The position numbers were made by a program, and so were the translations under genes. Positions 6,090-15,426 of a stretch of DNA of 64,000 nt are shown piece by piece. The DNA comes from Caryophanales bacterium (lineage in GTDB: Bacteria; Bacillota; Bacilli; Bacillales; Amphibacillaceae), in assembly GCA_029257405.1 (NCBI GenBank), contig JARIBO010000057.1, positions 1 through 64,000 of the forward strand, read 5' to 3'. Position 1 is the first letter of the stretch, and every line of letters begins with the position of its first letter. The notes beneath the pieces are model-generated. The model worked only from the letters and a program-made list of their open reading frames with translations, was not told the DNA's origin and searched no databases.

Positions 6090-7970
6090 TTGAAAAAACA
6101 TTTTACAATTGGTCTTGCTGGACACATTGACCATGGCAAAACAACCTTAACTAAAGCACTTACCGGAATCAATACCGATAGATTAAAAGAAGAAAAAACG
6201 CGTAACATTTCAATTGAACCTGGATTTGCTCCTTTCATTGATAACGAGAATTTATATGCTTCACTTATCGATGTACCAGGCCATGAAAATTTCATTAGAC
6301 AAATGATCGCTGGTGTTGCAGGCATTGATTTGGTTATGTTAGTTATAGATGCGACTGAAGGCATGATGCCACAAACGCATGAACACCTTGAGATTCTTTC
6401 ATTACTTGGTATTAAAGATGGCCTTATTGTCCTTACTAAAATAGATCAAGCAGATCCTGAATTAATCAATATCGTAGAAGATGACATTCAAGAAACACTT
6501 CAAAATACTTTCTTAAGAAATGCACCTTTATTTAAGGTTGATAGTTTATCCCGTCATGGTATCCAAAATCTTGAAAATAGCTTACATACAAAGTTGCAAA
6601 AAATAAAGAATGATTATTCTAATAAACCTTTTCGATTACCTATTGATCATGTTTTCACATCAAAGGGCCAAGGTGTTATTGCTAGAGGCACTATCTATAA
6701 TGGCTCAATACATGAAGGTGATTCATTAACAATCCTGCCTACTAATCAATATACTAGGGTACGACAAATCCAATCTCATGGCTCACAAGTCAGCTCAGCA
6801 TATGAAGGACAACGAACTGCCATAAACTTAGCAGGTATCGCCTTAAATGATGTTCAACGTGGTGATGTATTAGTAGATGGAGATTTTTATACAGTCTCTA
6901 ATCGTATTGATGTTTCTTTAAAGACACTTTCATCTATTCAACACCCGATAAAACAACGGCAATTAATAAAACTTTATATTAACACAACAGAAGTGATGGG
7001 AAGATTGATTTTTTTTGATCGTAATATTATTAAGTCGAATAATGATCAGGAGGTACTATGCCAACTTGAGCTAGATAAAAACATTGTAGTTACAAGAGAT
7101 GATCGCTTTATATTAAGACGTCCTACTCCTACTGAAACTATCGGTGGTGGAACAGTTATTGATCCCATTGGAAAAAAGCTTAGGTTTGGTCAAGACAGTA
7201 TTACACACCTAAAACTTAAAAAAGAAGGTACTATAGAGGATCGTATCATAACTTTATTACAAAAAGAAAAATCACTTTCTAAAGATACCATTTTAAAAAA
7301 CATTGTTATTAGTGAAGACGATTTCTCTGAAGTTGAAGCATCTTTATTACATTTGGGCAATGATATTTACACACTTGACTCGATTATAAAAGAAGCTCAA
7401 TCTAAACTTTTAAATGAACTAGATACATTCCATCAAAAATCACCAATGAAAATTGGTTTAAATAAAGCTAAACTTTTTTCTGAACTTAAATTAAGTTACC
7501 CTACAGAATTGTTAGATTTTGCTTTAAATAATTTAATAATAGATCATAAAGTGGTTTTAACTAATCAAACACTCTCTCTCAAAGGGGTTTATCCAACACT
7601 ACCAACTCAGTGGCAAAAAAAGCTTCATTCTATTGAATTAAACCTGATAAAACAAGGTGCTGAACCTGATAAGTGGAATGATTTAATTCAAAAAAATGAT
7701 ATCCCAAAAAACATTTTAAATGATTATTACTATTATTTACTTAATACTGGGAGAGCGTTTCAATTTGATGATAATCGTATAATATCTGCTACTGTAGTTA
7801 ATGATTTAAAAACACAATTGATTGAAAACACCCAAAATGAAAACTTTACTTTACAAAAAGCACGTGATATTTTGAAGCTTTCTCGGAAAAATCTCGTTCC
7901 TTTCTTAGAGCTTTTAGACAGATTAGAATATACTGAACGAATAGATAACATGAGGTCTTGGTTAATATAA
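6090..7970 (+). CDS. selB: Selenocysteine-specific elongation factor SelB
   Basis: SelB is a GTPase that brings Sec-tRNA to the ribosome and binds the SECIS hairpin. It has 626 residues (614 in E. coli). The G1 motif is GHIDHGKTTLTK, the G3 motif DVPGHE and the G4-type motif LTKIDQ, all in the first 130 residues. EF-Tu-like beta-barrels follow, including HVFTSKGQGVIARGT, with a family motif at TPTETIGGGTVIDP (about residue 350). The C-terminal 250 residues hold the winged-helix SECIS-binding domains. The TTG at 6090 is preferred, since AGAGGTGA lies 5 nt upstream; a GTG at 6081 would sit inside that ribosome site. The gene ends at a strong terminator. Confidence 0.95.
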   Translation: MKKHFTIGLAGHIDHGKTTLTKALTGINTDRLKEEKTRNISIEPGFAPFIDNENLYASLIDVPGHENFIRQMIAGVAGIDLVMLVIDATEGMMPQTHEHLEILSLLGIKDGLIVLTKIDQADPELINIVEDDIQETLQNTFLRNAPLFKVDSLSRHGIQNLENSLHTKLQKIKNDYSNKPFRLPIDHVFTSKGQGVIARGTIYNGSIHEGDSLTILPTNQYTRVRQIQSHGSQVSSAYEGQRTAINLAGIALNDVQRGDVLVDGDFYTVSNRIDVSLKTLSSIQHPIKQRQLIKLYINTTEVMGRLIFFDRNIIKSNNDQEVLCQLELDKNIVVTRDDRFILRRPTPTETIGGGTVIDPIGKKLRFGQDSITHLKLKKEGTIEDRIITLLQKEKSLSKDTILKNIVISEDDFSEVEASLLHLGNDIYTLDSIIKEAQSKLLNELDTFHQKSPMKIGLNKAKLFSELKLSYPTELLDFALNNLIIDHKVVLTNQTLSLKGVYPTLPTQWQKKLHSIELNLIKQGAEPDKWNDLIQKNDIPKNILNDYYYYLLNTGRAFQFDDNRIISATVVNDLKTQLIENTQNENFTLQKARDILKLSRKNLVPFLELLDRLEYTERIDNMRSWLI

Positions 7971-7974
7971 ATAT

Positions 7975-8017
7975 AAAAAAGGTAGTATCTAATGTAAACA
8001 TTAGATACTACCTTTTT
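7975..8017 (+). terminator. Terminator after selB
   Basis: A long stem (AAAAAGGTAGTATCTAATG with its complement, TAAA loop) followed by a T-run. It can also act on the minus-strand tRNA transcript. Confidence 0.88.
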
Positions 8018-8030
8018 CACCCTCAAAATA

Positions 8031-8101
8031 AGCTCCCAGCCGGAATCGAACCGGCAGTTTTGCCTTACCATGGCAATGTTTTACCGTTAAACTATGGGAG
8101 C
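8031..8101 (-). tRNA. tRNA-Thr (anticodon GGT)
   Basis: A 71-nt cloverleaf with acceptor GCTCCCA/TGGGAGC. The anticodon stem TTGCC/GGCAA holds the loop ATGGTAA, giving GGT. The T-arm contains GGTTCGATTCC. CCA is not encoded. It is cotranscribed with tRNA-Asn upstream. Confidence 0.9.
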
Positions 8102-8112
8102 ATATAAAAAGG

Positions 8113-8184
8113 CTCCGCAGGTAGGATTCGAACCTACGACCGATCGGTTAACAGCCGATTGCTCTACCACTGAGCTACTGCGGA
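8113..8184 (-). tRNA. tRNA-Asn (anticodon GTT)
   Basis: A 72-nt cloverleaf with acceptor TCCGCAG/CTGCGGA, discriminator G, and anticodon loop CTGTTAA giving GTT. The T-loop is GGTTCGAATCC. CCA is not encoded. Confidence 0.94.
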
Positions 8185-8285
8185 ATATAAATTTAATATT
8201 ACCCTTTACAATATAAATTATAAAGGGTAATCCTTAAATTTGAATTTATATGTTTATTTAATATGTTATTTTAGCGACAAGTACT

Positions 8286-8314
8286 AATATACTATAGTTA
8301 ACTTATTTTGTCAA
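8286..8314 (-). promoter_or_regulatory. Promoter for the tRNA-Asn/tRNA-Thr unit
   Basis: A perfect TTGACA (8309-8314) and TATATT (8286-8291) with a 17-nt spacer, pointing at the tRNAs. Between it and the tRNAs lies an inverted repeat (8198-8231), ATTACCCTTTA with its complement, of unknown role. Confidence 0.75.
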
Positions 8315-8414
8315 TTAATATGTTTTTTATTTGTTGGTCTTCGTTTAAATGATTGTTTGAGAATCTCTTAACAACAGATATAAATATAGCATTTTATTAT
8401 TTCAATTGCAAATA

Positions 8415-10049
8415 TTATACCTTTTTATCTCCTAAAACTTCTTCAGCTATGTTAACAGCGTGATCTCCAATACGTTCTAAATTACTTAACATATCAACAA
8501 ATACAATACCTGCTGAACCCGTACATCTTGATTCATTCATTCTAATAATATGTTTTTTTCTGTAAGCACGTTCCATTTTATCTATCTGATCTTCTTTTTG
8601 AATAACAATCATTGCTTCTTTACGGTCCATAGTTTCTAATGCTTTAACTGCTTGAGCAACTGTTAAGATAGTTAAATCAAACATCGTATTTAGATCTTCG
8701 TGCGCGTCTTCGGTTAATGAAATTTTATTAGATATTTTATAATCAGTTAATTCTATTATATTTTCGAAGTGATCGCCTATTCGTTCTATATCTCGAACTG
8801 AATCCATAAGTGCCGAGTGCTTTGTACTATCTGACTCTGACATTGTACGTCCAGCAATTGCAACTAAATAATCAGTAATCGCTCGATCTAAGTTATTTAA
8901 AGCTCCTTCAATTTGCTGAGCTAATTCAGAATGTTTTGGATTTTCAGTTGTTATATAAAGGCTTGTTTCTTCTAGACCATTAACCGCATATTCACCCATT
9001 CGAATTACTTCTGATTTAGCTTGTGCAAGCGCAACAGTCGATGATTGTTGAATAAATATCGGATCTAGATGTTTTGGTTTATACTCTACTGTTACATCTT
9101 CTCCTGGAACCATTTTAACAACTAACCATGCTAGAGCACCTATAAATGGAAATTGGATTGCTGTGTTTGCGATATTAAAACTACCATGAGCAAATGCAAG
9201 TGTCATTTGAGGATTTAAACTCAAACTTGATTGTAAATATTCTACAAATCCAATAAATGGATTTAACAAAATCAAAAATATTGCGGCTCCAAGTAAATTA
9301 AATATAACGTGTGTAAATGCTGCTCTTTTAGCAGCAACAGATGCACCTAATGCAGCAAGTATTGCTGTAATAGTTGTTCCAATATTATCACCAAATAAAA
9401 CGGGTATTGCTGCATTTAAAGACATTGCACCCTCAGCATAAAGTCCTTGTAAAATACCTATTGTCGCACTCGAACTTTGAACGACTAAGGTTAACACCGT
9501 TCCAATCACAACACCTAAAATTGGATTACTACTCATATTAAGTGTTAATTCGTGGAATGAATCAAGAGTACTTAAAGGTTTCATCGCTGTTCCCATGAGG
9601 TCAAGACCTAAAAATAGAGCACCGAAACCAAATACAGCTTGTCCAACAGCATTAACTTTTTCTTTATCAGAAAAGAATAACATAAAGCTACCTATTGCTA
9701 TGATTGGTAATGCGTATTCACCAATATTAAACCCTATTATAAAGGCAGTTACTGTTGTTCCAACATTAGCACCCATAATGACTCCGATTGCTTGTCTGAG
9801 TGTCATAAATCCAGCATTTACAAATGCAACTGTTAAAACTGTTGTTCCTGAACTACTTTGGATTAAAATAGTTACGATAATACCTGAGAGTACACCTAGA
9901 AATGGATTACTAGTGAATTTATCTAATATATCACGTAATCTATCCCCTGCAGTTTTTTGTAGTCCATCACCCATAAATTTTATACCTAATAAAAATATAC
10001 CTATTCCACCTACAAAATTAAATAGGAGTGTTTGCACGTCTAATTCCAA
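8415..10049 (-). CDS. Na+/phosphate cotransporter with PhoU-like domain
   Basis: A 544-residue NptA/YjbB-type sodium-phosphate symporter. The N-terminal two thirds carry the duplicated Na/Pi-cotransporter membrane domain with the two QSSS motifs (ILIQSSSGTT near residue 62 and LVVQSSSATIG near 190). The C-terminal part (about 345-540) is a PhoU-like helical bundle with two similar repeats, each containing ERIGDH. Translation begins at TTG 10049. An ATG 6 nt upstream is in another frame and stops at once. It has no operon partners. The PhoU domain probably tunes transport. Confidence 0.9.
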   Translation of the reverse strand: MELDVQTLLFNFVGGIGIFLLGIKFMGDGLQKTAGDRLRDILDKFTSNPFLGVLSGIIVTILIQSSSGTTVLTVAFVNAGFMTLRQAIGVIMGANVGTTVTAFIIGFNIGEYALPIIAIGSFMLFFSDKEKVNAVGQAVFGFGALFLGLDLMGTAMKPLSTLDSFHELTLNMSSNPILGVVIGTVLTLVVQSSSATIGILQGLYAEGAMSLNAAIPVLFGDNIGTTITAILAALGASVAAKRAAFTHVIFNLLGAAIFLILLNPFIGFVEYLQSSLSLNPQMTLAFAHGSFNIANTAIQFPFIGALAWLVVKMVPGEDVTVEYKPKHLDPIFIQQSSTVALAQAKSEVIRMGEYAVNGLEETSLYITTENPKHSELAQQIEGALNNLDRAITDYLVAIAGRTMSESDSTKHSALMDSVRDIERIGDHFENIIELTDYKISNKISLTEDAHEDLNTMFDLTILTVAQAVKALETMDRKEAMIVIQKEDQIDKMERAYRKKHIIRMNESRCTGSAGIVFVDMLSNLERIGDHAVNIAEEVLGDKKV

Positions 10050-10170
10050 TTGGACATCATCCCCACTATAAATTATATGTATTTTACTCTTCCAACTCTA
10101 TTATTAATAAGATTGGATTAAAAGTAAAGCTTATACTTAATACTTTACATTAAATTTACATTCATATATT

Positions 10171-10806
10171 TCAATCAATCTTATTAACTTGAATTTTAGT
10201 TCCATCTACATTTATAACTTGAATTTTTTCATCTTTGTTTATCCAGTTACCTGTAGAAACTGCACTGTATTTTTTTCCTCCGATTTCAATTGTTCCTGAT
10301 GGGCGAAGGTCAGTTAAAGTTATACCTGATTGTCCAATTAACATTTTATATTCATCTGTTAGTGTCGTGTAACCATCTTCTGTAGTTAAGCGATCTTTTA
10401 AAGCAAGCTTTCCCCACATTTCTCTTCTTTTAAATATTTTTAAAAACACAAAAGATAGTCCAGCACCTACCACAATACCGATAACTGAATAAACACCCGA
10501 TGCCAAATCTGGCGCAGCTATTGATACTGAAACAATCATACTCACAACACCTAGTGTCGATAATGTTCCATCGTTTAAAATTTTACCATCTATAACAATA
10601 AGCATGAGACCAATCACATAAACAATAAACATAATAATAATCATACTTACATCTGGTATATGAGAATAAAAGAAAATAGTTATAAAAGATATTCCGAGTA
10701 ATGCAAAGATTCCTCTAGTATTAACTAGGATTTCACCTATTAAAAACATTGTACCAAGTCCAACAATTACAAAACTCATAAATGACAATTGCATGAGCTC
10801 TTCCAT
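10171..10806 (-). CDS. NfeD-like membrane protein
   Basis: A 211-residue short-form NfeD protein: about five hydrophobic segments in the first 130 residues, then a soluble OB-fold domain with LIGQSGITLTDLRPSGTIEIGGKKYSAV and a WINKDEKIQVINVDG end, as in NfeD C-terminal domains. There is no ClpP-like protease domain, unlike the long NfeD at 28557. NfeD proteins usually act with flotillin-like proteins in membrane organisation, but no flotillin is next to this copy. The gene is preceded by a GGAGG site and stands alone between nptA-type and nfo genes. Confidence 0.82.
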   Translation of the reverse strand: MEELMQLSFMSFVIVGLGTMFLIGEILVNTRGIFALLGISFITIFFYSHIPDVSMIIIMFIVYVIGLMLIVIDGKILNDGTLSTLGVVSMIVSVSIAAPDLASGVYSVIGIVVGAGLSFVFLKIFKRREMWGKLALKDRLTTEDGYTTLTDEYKMLIGQSGITLTDLRPSGTIEIGGKKYSAVSTGNWINKDEKIQVINVDGTKIQVNKID

Positions 10807-10840
10807 TTAACTCCTCCTTCATTTTTAAAATATAAGAGTA

Positions 10841-10879
10841 AAGAAGCTATAGTTAGTTAAACACTAATTATAGCTTCTT
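10841..10879 (-). terminator. Terminator after nfo
   Basis: A 16-bp stem (AAGAAGCTATAGTTAG with CTAATTATAGCTTCTT, one G-U pair) and 7-nt loop just beyond the nfo stop on the minus strand. Confidence 0.78.
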
Positions 10880-10883
10880 TAAT

Positions 10884-11774
10884 TTAATTCATAATCAATT
10901 CGAGTAAATTTTCATTAAATTGCTTTGATTTTAACATTGCAATCTCTTCTTTATAAGGAGATTTTTTATTCTTTTTATCTTCTCCTACAAATGGAGTTTC
11001 TAAAATTTTAGGTATTTCTTTAAATGTGTCTAGATGTACAATATAATTTAAAGGATCAAATCCTATATGACCGAAACCAATATTTTCGTGTCGATCTTTA
11101 CTTGCTCCACGTTCATTCTTACTATCATTAACGTGAATAACTTGGATGCGATCTAAACCGACTATTTTATCAAATTCAGTTAAAACACCGTCAAAATCAG
11201 AAACAATGTCATAACCAGCATCGTGAATATGACAAGTATCAAGGCAGACAGTTAGCTTTTCATTAAAATTCACACCATCAATAATACGAGCAATCTCATC
11301 AAAAGAGCGCCCTATTTCTGTTCCTTTTCCTGCCATCGTTTCTAATGCAATATTTACTGTCTGATCTTTAGTTAACACTTCGTTTAATCCTTCAATAATT
11401 CGTTCGGTTCCTTTTTCTACTCCTGCACCAACATGAGCTCCAGGATGTAAAACAATTTGTTTCGCACCTAAAGCTGCTGTTCTTTCAATCTCAGAGGCTA
11501 AAAATGAAGTTCCTAGCTCAAAAGTAGCAGGTTTAGTAGTATTAGCTATATTAATAATATAAGGCGCATGCACGATAATATCACTAATATTGTGTTCTTT
11601 CATGTGATTTTGACCGGCTTCAATATTCAATTCTTCAATTGGACGTCTACGTGTATTTTGAGGTGCACCTGTATAAATCATAAACGTATTTGACCCATCT
11701 GAAGCTGCAACTTCACTAGAGCCGAGTAACATTTTCTTACCATTCATTGACACATGAGAACCTAACTTTAACAT
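10884..11774 (-). CDS. nfo: Endonuclease IV (AP endonuclease)
   Basis: A 296-residue TIM-barrel AP endonuclease that cuts DNA 5' to abasic sites in base-excision repair. Zinc-ligand motifs are visible: HPGAHVGAG (about residue 113), [20 protein letters not shown] and [20 protein letters not shown]. Length and motifs match the family. It lies 15 nt downstream of the DEAD-box gene on the same strand, the same order as in staphylococci, so they are probably cotranscribed. Confidence 0.96.
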   Translation of the reverse strand: MLKLGSHVSMNGKKMLLGSSEVAASDGSNTFMIYTGAPQNTRRRPIEELNIEAGQNHMKEHNISDIIVHAPYIINIANTTKPATFELGTSFLASEIERTAALGAKQIVLHPGAHVGAGVEKGTERIIEGLNEVLTKDQTVNIALETMAGKGTEIGRSFDEIARIIDGVNFNEKLTVCLDTCHIHDAGYDIVSDFDGVLTEFDKIVGLDRIQVIHVNDSKNERGASKDRHENIGFGHIGFDPLNYIVHLDTFKEIPKILETPFVGEDKKNKKSPYKEEIAMLKSKQFNENLLELIMN

Positions 11775-11789
11775 AAAATCACCTCAAAA

Positions 11790-13109
11790 TTATTTTTTAC
11801 GGAATTTATTTTTTTGTTGTACTAAATTACGCTTAATTGCTTCTTGTTGATTTTTCATTTTCTTTTTATAACCGGGTTTAACTTTTTTAGGTTTTTTAAC
11901 TTGTTGCCATGCTAAACGATCTATATCTGTCGTTTTATTTTTTCTTGTTACACGCTTATTCCATGGTTTTCTATCTATCCAACCGTCACTCGTAATATCA
12001 GAATAAGCAAATGTTATTCCACGTTTTTCTAGTTCTTCTATTAATTCTGCATCTTTTTCATTAAAGAAGCTTATCGCCATACCTTCATTACCTGCTCGTG
12101 CTGTTCTACCTACGCGGTGAATATAAAAATCTACTTCACTCGGAAGTTCAATATTTATTATATGACTTACTCCCGGAATATCAATTCCTCTAGAAGCTAA
12201 ATCAGTCGCAACAATATATTCATATTTTAAATCTCGCACATCATTTACCATTCTTTTTCGTTCACGTGAACTTAAGCCACCATGTAGAATACCTACGTTT
12301 AAACCTACTGCTTTTAATTCTTTAAATAATTTATCGGCTTTTTCTTTATTATTAGCAAAAACAATTGCAACATATGGTCGAACTGTATTTGCAATCTTTT
12401 CAATCAATTCTACTGGATTACGGTGTCTTAACTCAACAATTTTATGCTCAATTGTTAATGGAGTAACGGCACTTTCAACTTTTATATGTGTCGGTTGTTG
12501 CAAATATTTTTTAAAGAAATGTTCTAGTTTTTCAGGTATTGTTGCTGAAAATACAAGTGTTTGAACATCTTTACGACAACGTACAAGTAACTGATCAAGT
12601 TCTCCTAAAAATCCTAAATCTAACATTAAATCAGCTTCATCTACGACAAATGATGTAGCAGTATAAATTGATACTGCATTATCTTTAACCATATCTAAAA
12701 TACGCCCTGGCGTACCAATAATAATATCAGGCGTTTTTCTTAATTGCTTTTTCATTCGTTCGCGGTCAAGTCCACCTACTAATAATCTCGAAGTCCATTC
12801 TTCCTTTTTATTTGATAATTTAATAATTTCTTCTATATCTGCATGAATTTGCATGGCAAGTTCTCTTGTTGGAACTGCTATAACAAATTGAACTTCATTT
12901 TTATTTTCCTCTATTTGATTAAATAAAGGTAATAAAAATGCATGCGTTTTCCCAGAACCTGTTTGTGATTCACCAATGATGTTTTTATTATTCATTATTT
13001 CAGGAATAACTCGTTTTTGAATTTCGGTAGGTTCTTTGAAAAATAGTTGTTCTGTTACACTCACTAAAGTATCGTTTAATTTTAAATCAGAAAATGAATT
13101 GCTTGTCAT
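11790..13109 (-). CDS. cshB: DEAD-box RNA helicase CshB
   Basis: A 439-residue DEAD-box helicase for RNA remodelling, in staphylococci and bacilli linked to cold adaptation and RNA turnover. Motifs in order: the Q motif FKEPTEIQKRVIP, motif I ESQTGSGKTHAF, PTRELA, GTPGR, the DEAD box in VDEADLMLDLGF, SATIP, VATDLASRGIDIPGV and HRVGRTARAG. The last 60 residues are lysine-rich, typical of CshB tails. It is followed closely by nfo. Confidence 0.94.
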   Translation of the reverse strand: MTSNSFSDLKLNDTLVSVTEQLFFKEPTEIQKRVIPEIMNNKNIIGESQTGSGKTHAFLLPLFNQIEENKNEVQFVIAVPTRELAMQIHADIEEIIKLSNKKEEWTSRLLVGGLDRERMKKQLRKTPDIIIGTPGRILDMVKDNAVSIYTATSFVVDEADLMLDLGFLGELDQLLVRCRKDVQTLVFSATIPEKLEHFFKKYLQQPTHIKVESAVTPLTIEHKIVELRHRNPVELIEKIANTVRPYVAIVFANNKEKADKLFKELKAVGLNVGILHGGLSSRERKRMVNDVRDLKYEYIVATDLASRGIDIPGVSHIINIELPSEVDFYIHRVGRTARAGNEGMAISFFNEKDAELIEELEKRGITFAYSDITSDGWIDRKPWNKRVTRKNKTTDIDRLAWQQVKKPKKVKPGYKKKMKNQQEAIKRNLVQQKNKFRKK

Positions 13110-13154
13110 TATATTTACCTCGCTTAATAACCATCAATATTATGACAGCTTATT

Positions 13155-14267
13155 TTATATAAATTTAAATGGATCAGTATTTTTGTCAGATATTATAAAA
13201 TTAATAGATTTAGATTCAAAGTTAGTTTGTAAATAGTTTTTTACTGATTCTTTCATTATTTGTTCTATATAATGTCCTGCATCAATAACAACTAGACCCA
13301 GTTCTATTGCTTCCTGGGCAAGATGAAAAGATATATCACCTGTAATTAATACATCAGCATTTTGTTTTACAGCATCGTGAATAAACTTTTCGCCACTTCC
13401 ACCAACAATAGCTACTTTTTGAACGGTTTTTGCTAAATCACCACTCACTCTTAACTTATTAATTTTAAACTCTTCTTTAATTTGTTCACATAGTAATTGT
13501 ACACTAGTTTTTTCATTTAAACAGCCTATTCGACCTATCCCTAAAGACTTATCTTTATTTTCTAGTTTGTATACGTCATAAGCTACTTCTTCATATGGAT
13601 GTGCTTTGATTAACTGATTAATTGAATTATTTAGTTTTTCTTTACTTACAATTACTTCTAATTTAACTTCTTCAGTAATGCTTAATTTATTATGAGCTCC
13701 ACTATACGGATTAGCTTCTTTTAAAGGTTTAAATTGCCCTTGCCCTGTTGATTCAAAACTACAATTAGAATAATTACCAAGCTGACCCACTCCAGAATCA
13801 AATAAAGCGTTCTTTACCGTATCTATATGTTCAGTTGGAACATAAACTATTATTTTATAAAGAGAAGTTCTCGAAGTTTCCACAAGGGGTTTAGTCTGCT
13901 GAATAGATAGTTTTTCTGCCAGGAGATCATTAACGCCACCTTCTGCAATATCTAAATTTGTGTGAGCAGCGTATACGCTAATATTATGTTGAATTAACTT
14001 CTTAATCGTTCTACCTTTAGGCGTGTCAAAATCAATTTCCTTTAAACCTTTAAATAGTAATGGATGATGAGCTATAATCAAATCAATATTCTTCTCTATC
14101 GCTTCATCTACAGTCACTTCAAGAACATCTAAACTAATTAGTACATTTTCAACTTCATTAGACGCTGAGCCGACTTGTAATCCATTGTTGTCCCAATCAT
14201 AACCTAATGAAATAGGAGCCCAATCTTCTATTTTTTTAAAAATATCTTTATTTGTTAAATGACTCAT
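13155..14267 (-). CDS. Nif3-like dinuclear metal protein (YqfO type)
   Basis: A 370-residue Nif3/YqfO protein. It has the metal-binding DLIIAHHPLLFKGLKEID (about residue 60) and, near the end, GDISFHLAQEAIELGLVVIDAGH. The middle 130 residues are the PII-like insert found in Bacillus YqfO. Related to GTP cyclohydrolase I type 2 annotations, but that activity is unproven; the family is conserved and of unclear role. Its start overlaps the end of trmK by 20 bp, so the two are translationally coupled. Confidence 0.9.
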   Translation of the reverse strand: MSHLTNKDIFKKIEDWAPISLGYDWDNNGLQVGSASNEVENVLISLDVLEVTVDEAIEKNIDLIIAHHPLLFKGLKEIDFDTPKGRTIKKLIQHNISVYAAHTNLDIAEGGVNDLLAEKLSIQQTKPLVETSRTSLYKIIVYVPTEHIDTVKNALFDSGVGQLGNYSNCSFESTGQGQFKPLKEANPYSGAHNKLSITEEVKLEVIVSKEKLNNSINQLIKAHPYEEVAYDVYKLENKDKSLGIGRIGCLNEKTSVQLLCEQIKEEFKINKLRVSGDLAKTVQKVAIVGGSGEKFIHDAVKQNADVLITGDISFHLAQEAIELGLVVIDAGHYIEQIMKESVKNYLQTNFESKSINFIISDKNTDPFKFI

Positions 14268-14973
14268 GATTTAAAACCTCCTCAATCCAATTTAACTTCT
14301 TTTCGAACTGATTCAATTTAAGATAATTGATTTCTTTTGCTTGCTTCATTTCTTTAATAATTCGTTTTAAATTAGATTTTTCGCCTATCCATTTTTTACG
14401 AAATTCTAAAGAATGTTCTTTTAATAAAATAGGACCAAAATATATTTGTTTTTCTAAACTTATTTCTTCAGAATAATTGTTTTCTTCATCTGTTTTTTCT
14501 GCAATTAAAATTTCATAAAAATGATTATTTTCTTCAATTATTTTTTCGTTTGTTAAATTATAATTGTATTTTAAGAACCATTTTCTTAATCTATCTGAAT
14601 CTAAATTAGGTTGTAAGATTATTTTTTTTGTATTGAGTGTCTTCGATATATTTTGTAATAATATTTTTTCTATTAATTTTCCACCCATACCTGCTATTAC
14701 TATAGTGTCAGGCTCATCTGAATCTAAGACTGCTAAGCCATCACCTAATCTTACATCTATTCTATTTTCTAAATTATAAGTATCCACAACTTCTTTTGCT
14801 TTATTAAATGGTCCTTGGTTTACTTCACCAGCAATTGCAGTTGCATCTAAATCACTTAAACAAACAAAAGTTGGTAAATACGCATGATCTGACCCAATAT
14901 CAGCAAAAAAACTAGCTTTTGGTATATGCTTTGCAATCTCTTTTAAACGTGAAGATATTTGTAAATTTTTCAT
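14248..14973 (-). CDS. trmK: tRNA (adenine-22-N1)-methyltransferase
   Basis: A 241-residue SAM-dependent methyltransferase of the TrmK/YqfN family, which makes m1A22 in tRNA. The Rossmann SAM site is ASFFADIGSDHAYLPTF (about residue 20), followed by VRLGDGLAVL and VIAGMGGKLI. A coiled-coil C-terminus is visible. The order trmK-nif3 downstream of rpoD and cccA is the usual one in Bacillales. Confidence 0.93.
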   Translation of the reverse strand: MKNLQISSRLKEIAKHIPKASFFADIGSDHAYLPTFVCLSDLDATAIAGEVNQGPFNKAKEVVDTYNLENRIDVRLGDGLAVLDSDEPDTIVIAGMGGKLIEKILLQNISKTLNTKKIILQPNLDSDRLRKWFLKYNYNLTNEKIIEENNHFYEILIAEKTDEENNYSEEISLEKQIYFGPILLKEHSLEFRKKWIGEKSNLKRIIKEMKQAKEINYLKLNQFEKKLNWIEEVLNHESFNK

Positions 14974-15004
14974 AAGATTCTCCTAAAAAGCTTTATATAA
15001 TCGA

Positions 15005-15034
15005 GAAAAGCTTTCTGATTATCAGAAAGCTTTT
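15005..15034 (-). terminator. Terminator after cccA
   Basis: A stem of AAAAGCTTTCTGAT with its complement, ending in T-rich sequence on the minus strand, between cccA and trmK. Confidence 0.8.
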
Positions 15035-15049
15035 CATTATAAATATTAT

Positions 15050-15406
15050 TTATTTCATTTCTGCGAGCCATGCTGCAACTTCATTAGCTTCTTCACCTTG
15101 AATTAATCCTGCTGGCATAGTACCTTGCCCGTTGATAATAACGTCATTAATTTCTTCTTCAGAAAGATCTGAACCTACTGCTGTTAAATCAGGTCCTGCT
15201 CCCCCTGTTAAGTCTCCACCATGACAACTTGCACAACTGTTCGCAAAAATCTCTTCAGGATTTTGTGCTACTTCTTCTGTTTCTCCCCCGTTTTCGTCTT
15301 CGTTTTGAATATCAGCACGTTGGCTCACTCCAATTGAAGATATGATAACGACTGCAAAAATACCTACAATAGCTATAATTGCAAATGGAATAATGTTTGA
15401 TTTCAT
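15050..15406 (-). CDS. cccA: Membrane-anchored cytochrome c550
   Basis: A 118-residue c-type cytochrome that would carry electrons on the outer face of the membrane. An N-terminal hydrophobic helix (residues 6-25) serves as anchor, an acidic linker follows, and then comes one heme site CASCH (C58, C61, H62). The likely axial ligand is M97 in QGTMPAGL. Size and layout match Bacillus CccA. It is a single gene with its own promoter and terminator. A long palindrome overlaps the promoter (see 15427-15476). Confidence 0.92.
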   Translation of the reverse strand: MKSNIIPFAIIAIVGIFAVVIISSIGVSQRADIQNEDENGGETEEVAQNPEEIFANSCASCHGGDLTGGAGPDLTAVGSDLSEEEINDVIINGQGTMPAGLIQGEEANEVAAWLAEMK

Positions 15407-15426
15407 CTCCCAGTTCCTCCTTATGT

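Noticed and set aside
8198-8231. Inverted repeat upstream of tRNA-Asn as a terminator
   Set aside because: An 11-bp stem with no good T-run on either strand, and it lies between the tRNA promoter and the tRNA. It may be a processing structure or chance.
9595-10071. A 158-codon plus-strand open frame opposite the phosphate transporter
   Set aside because: No ribosome site, proline/serine-rich unlikely protein, and fully antisense to a well-supported gene.
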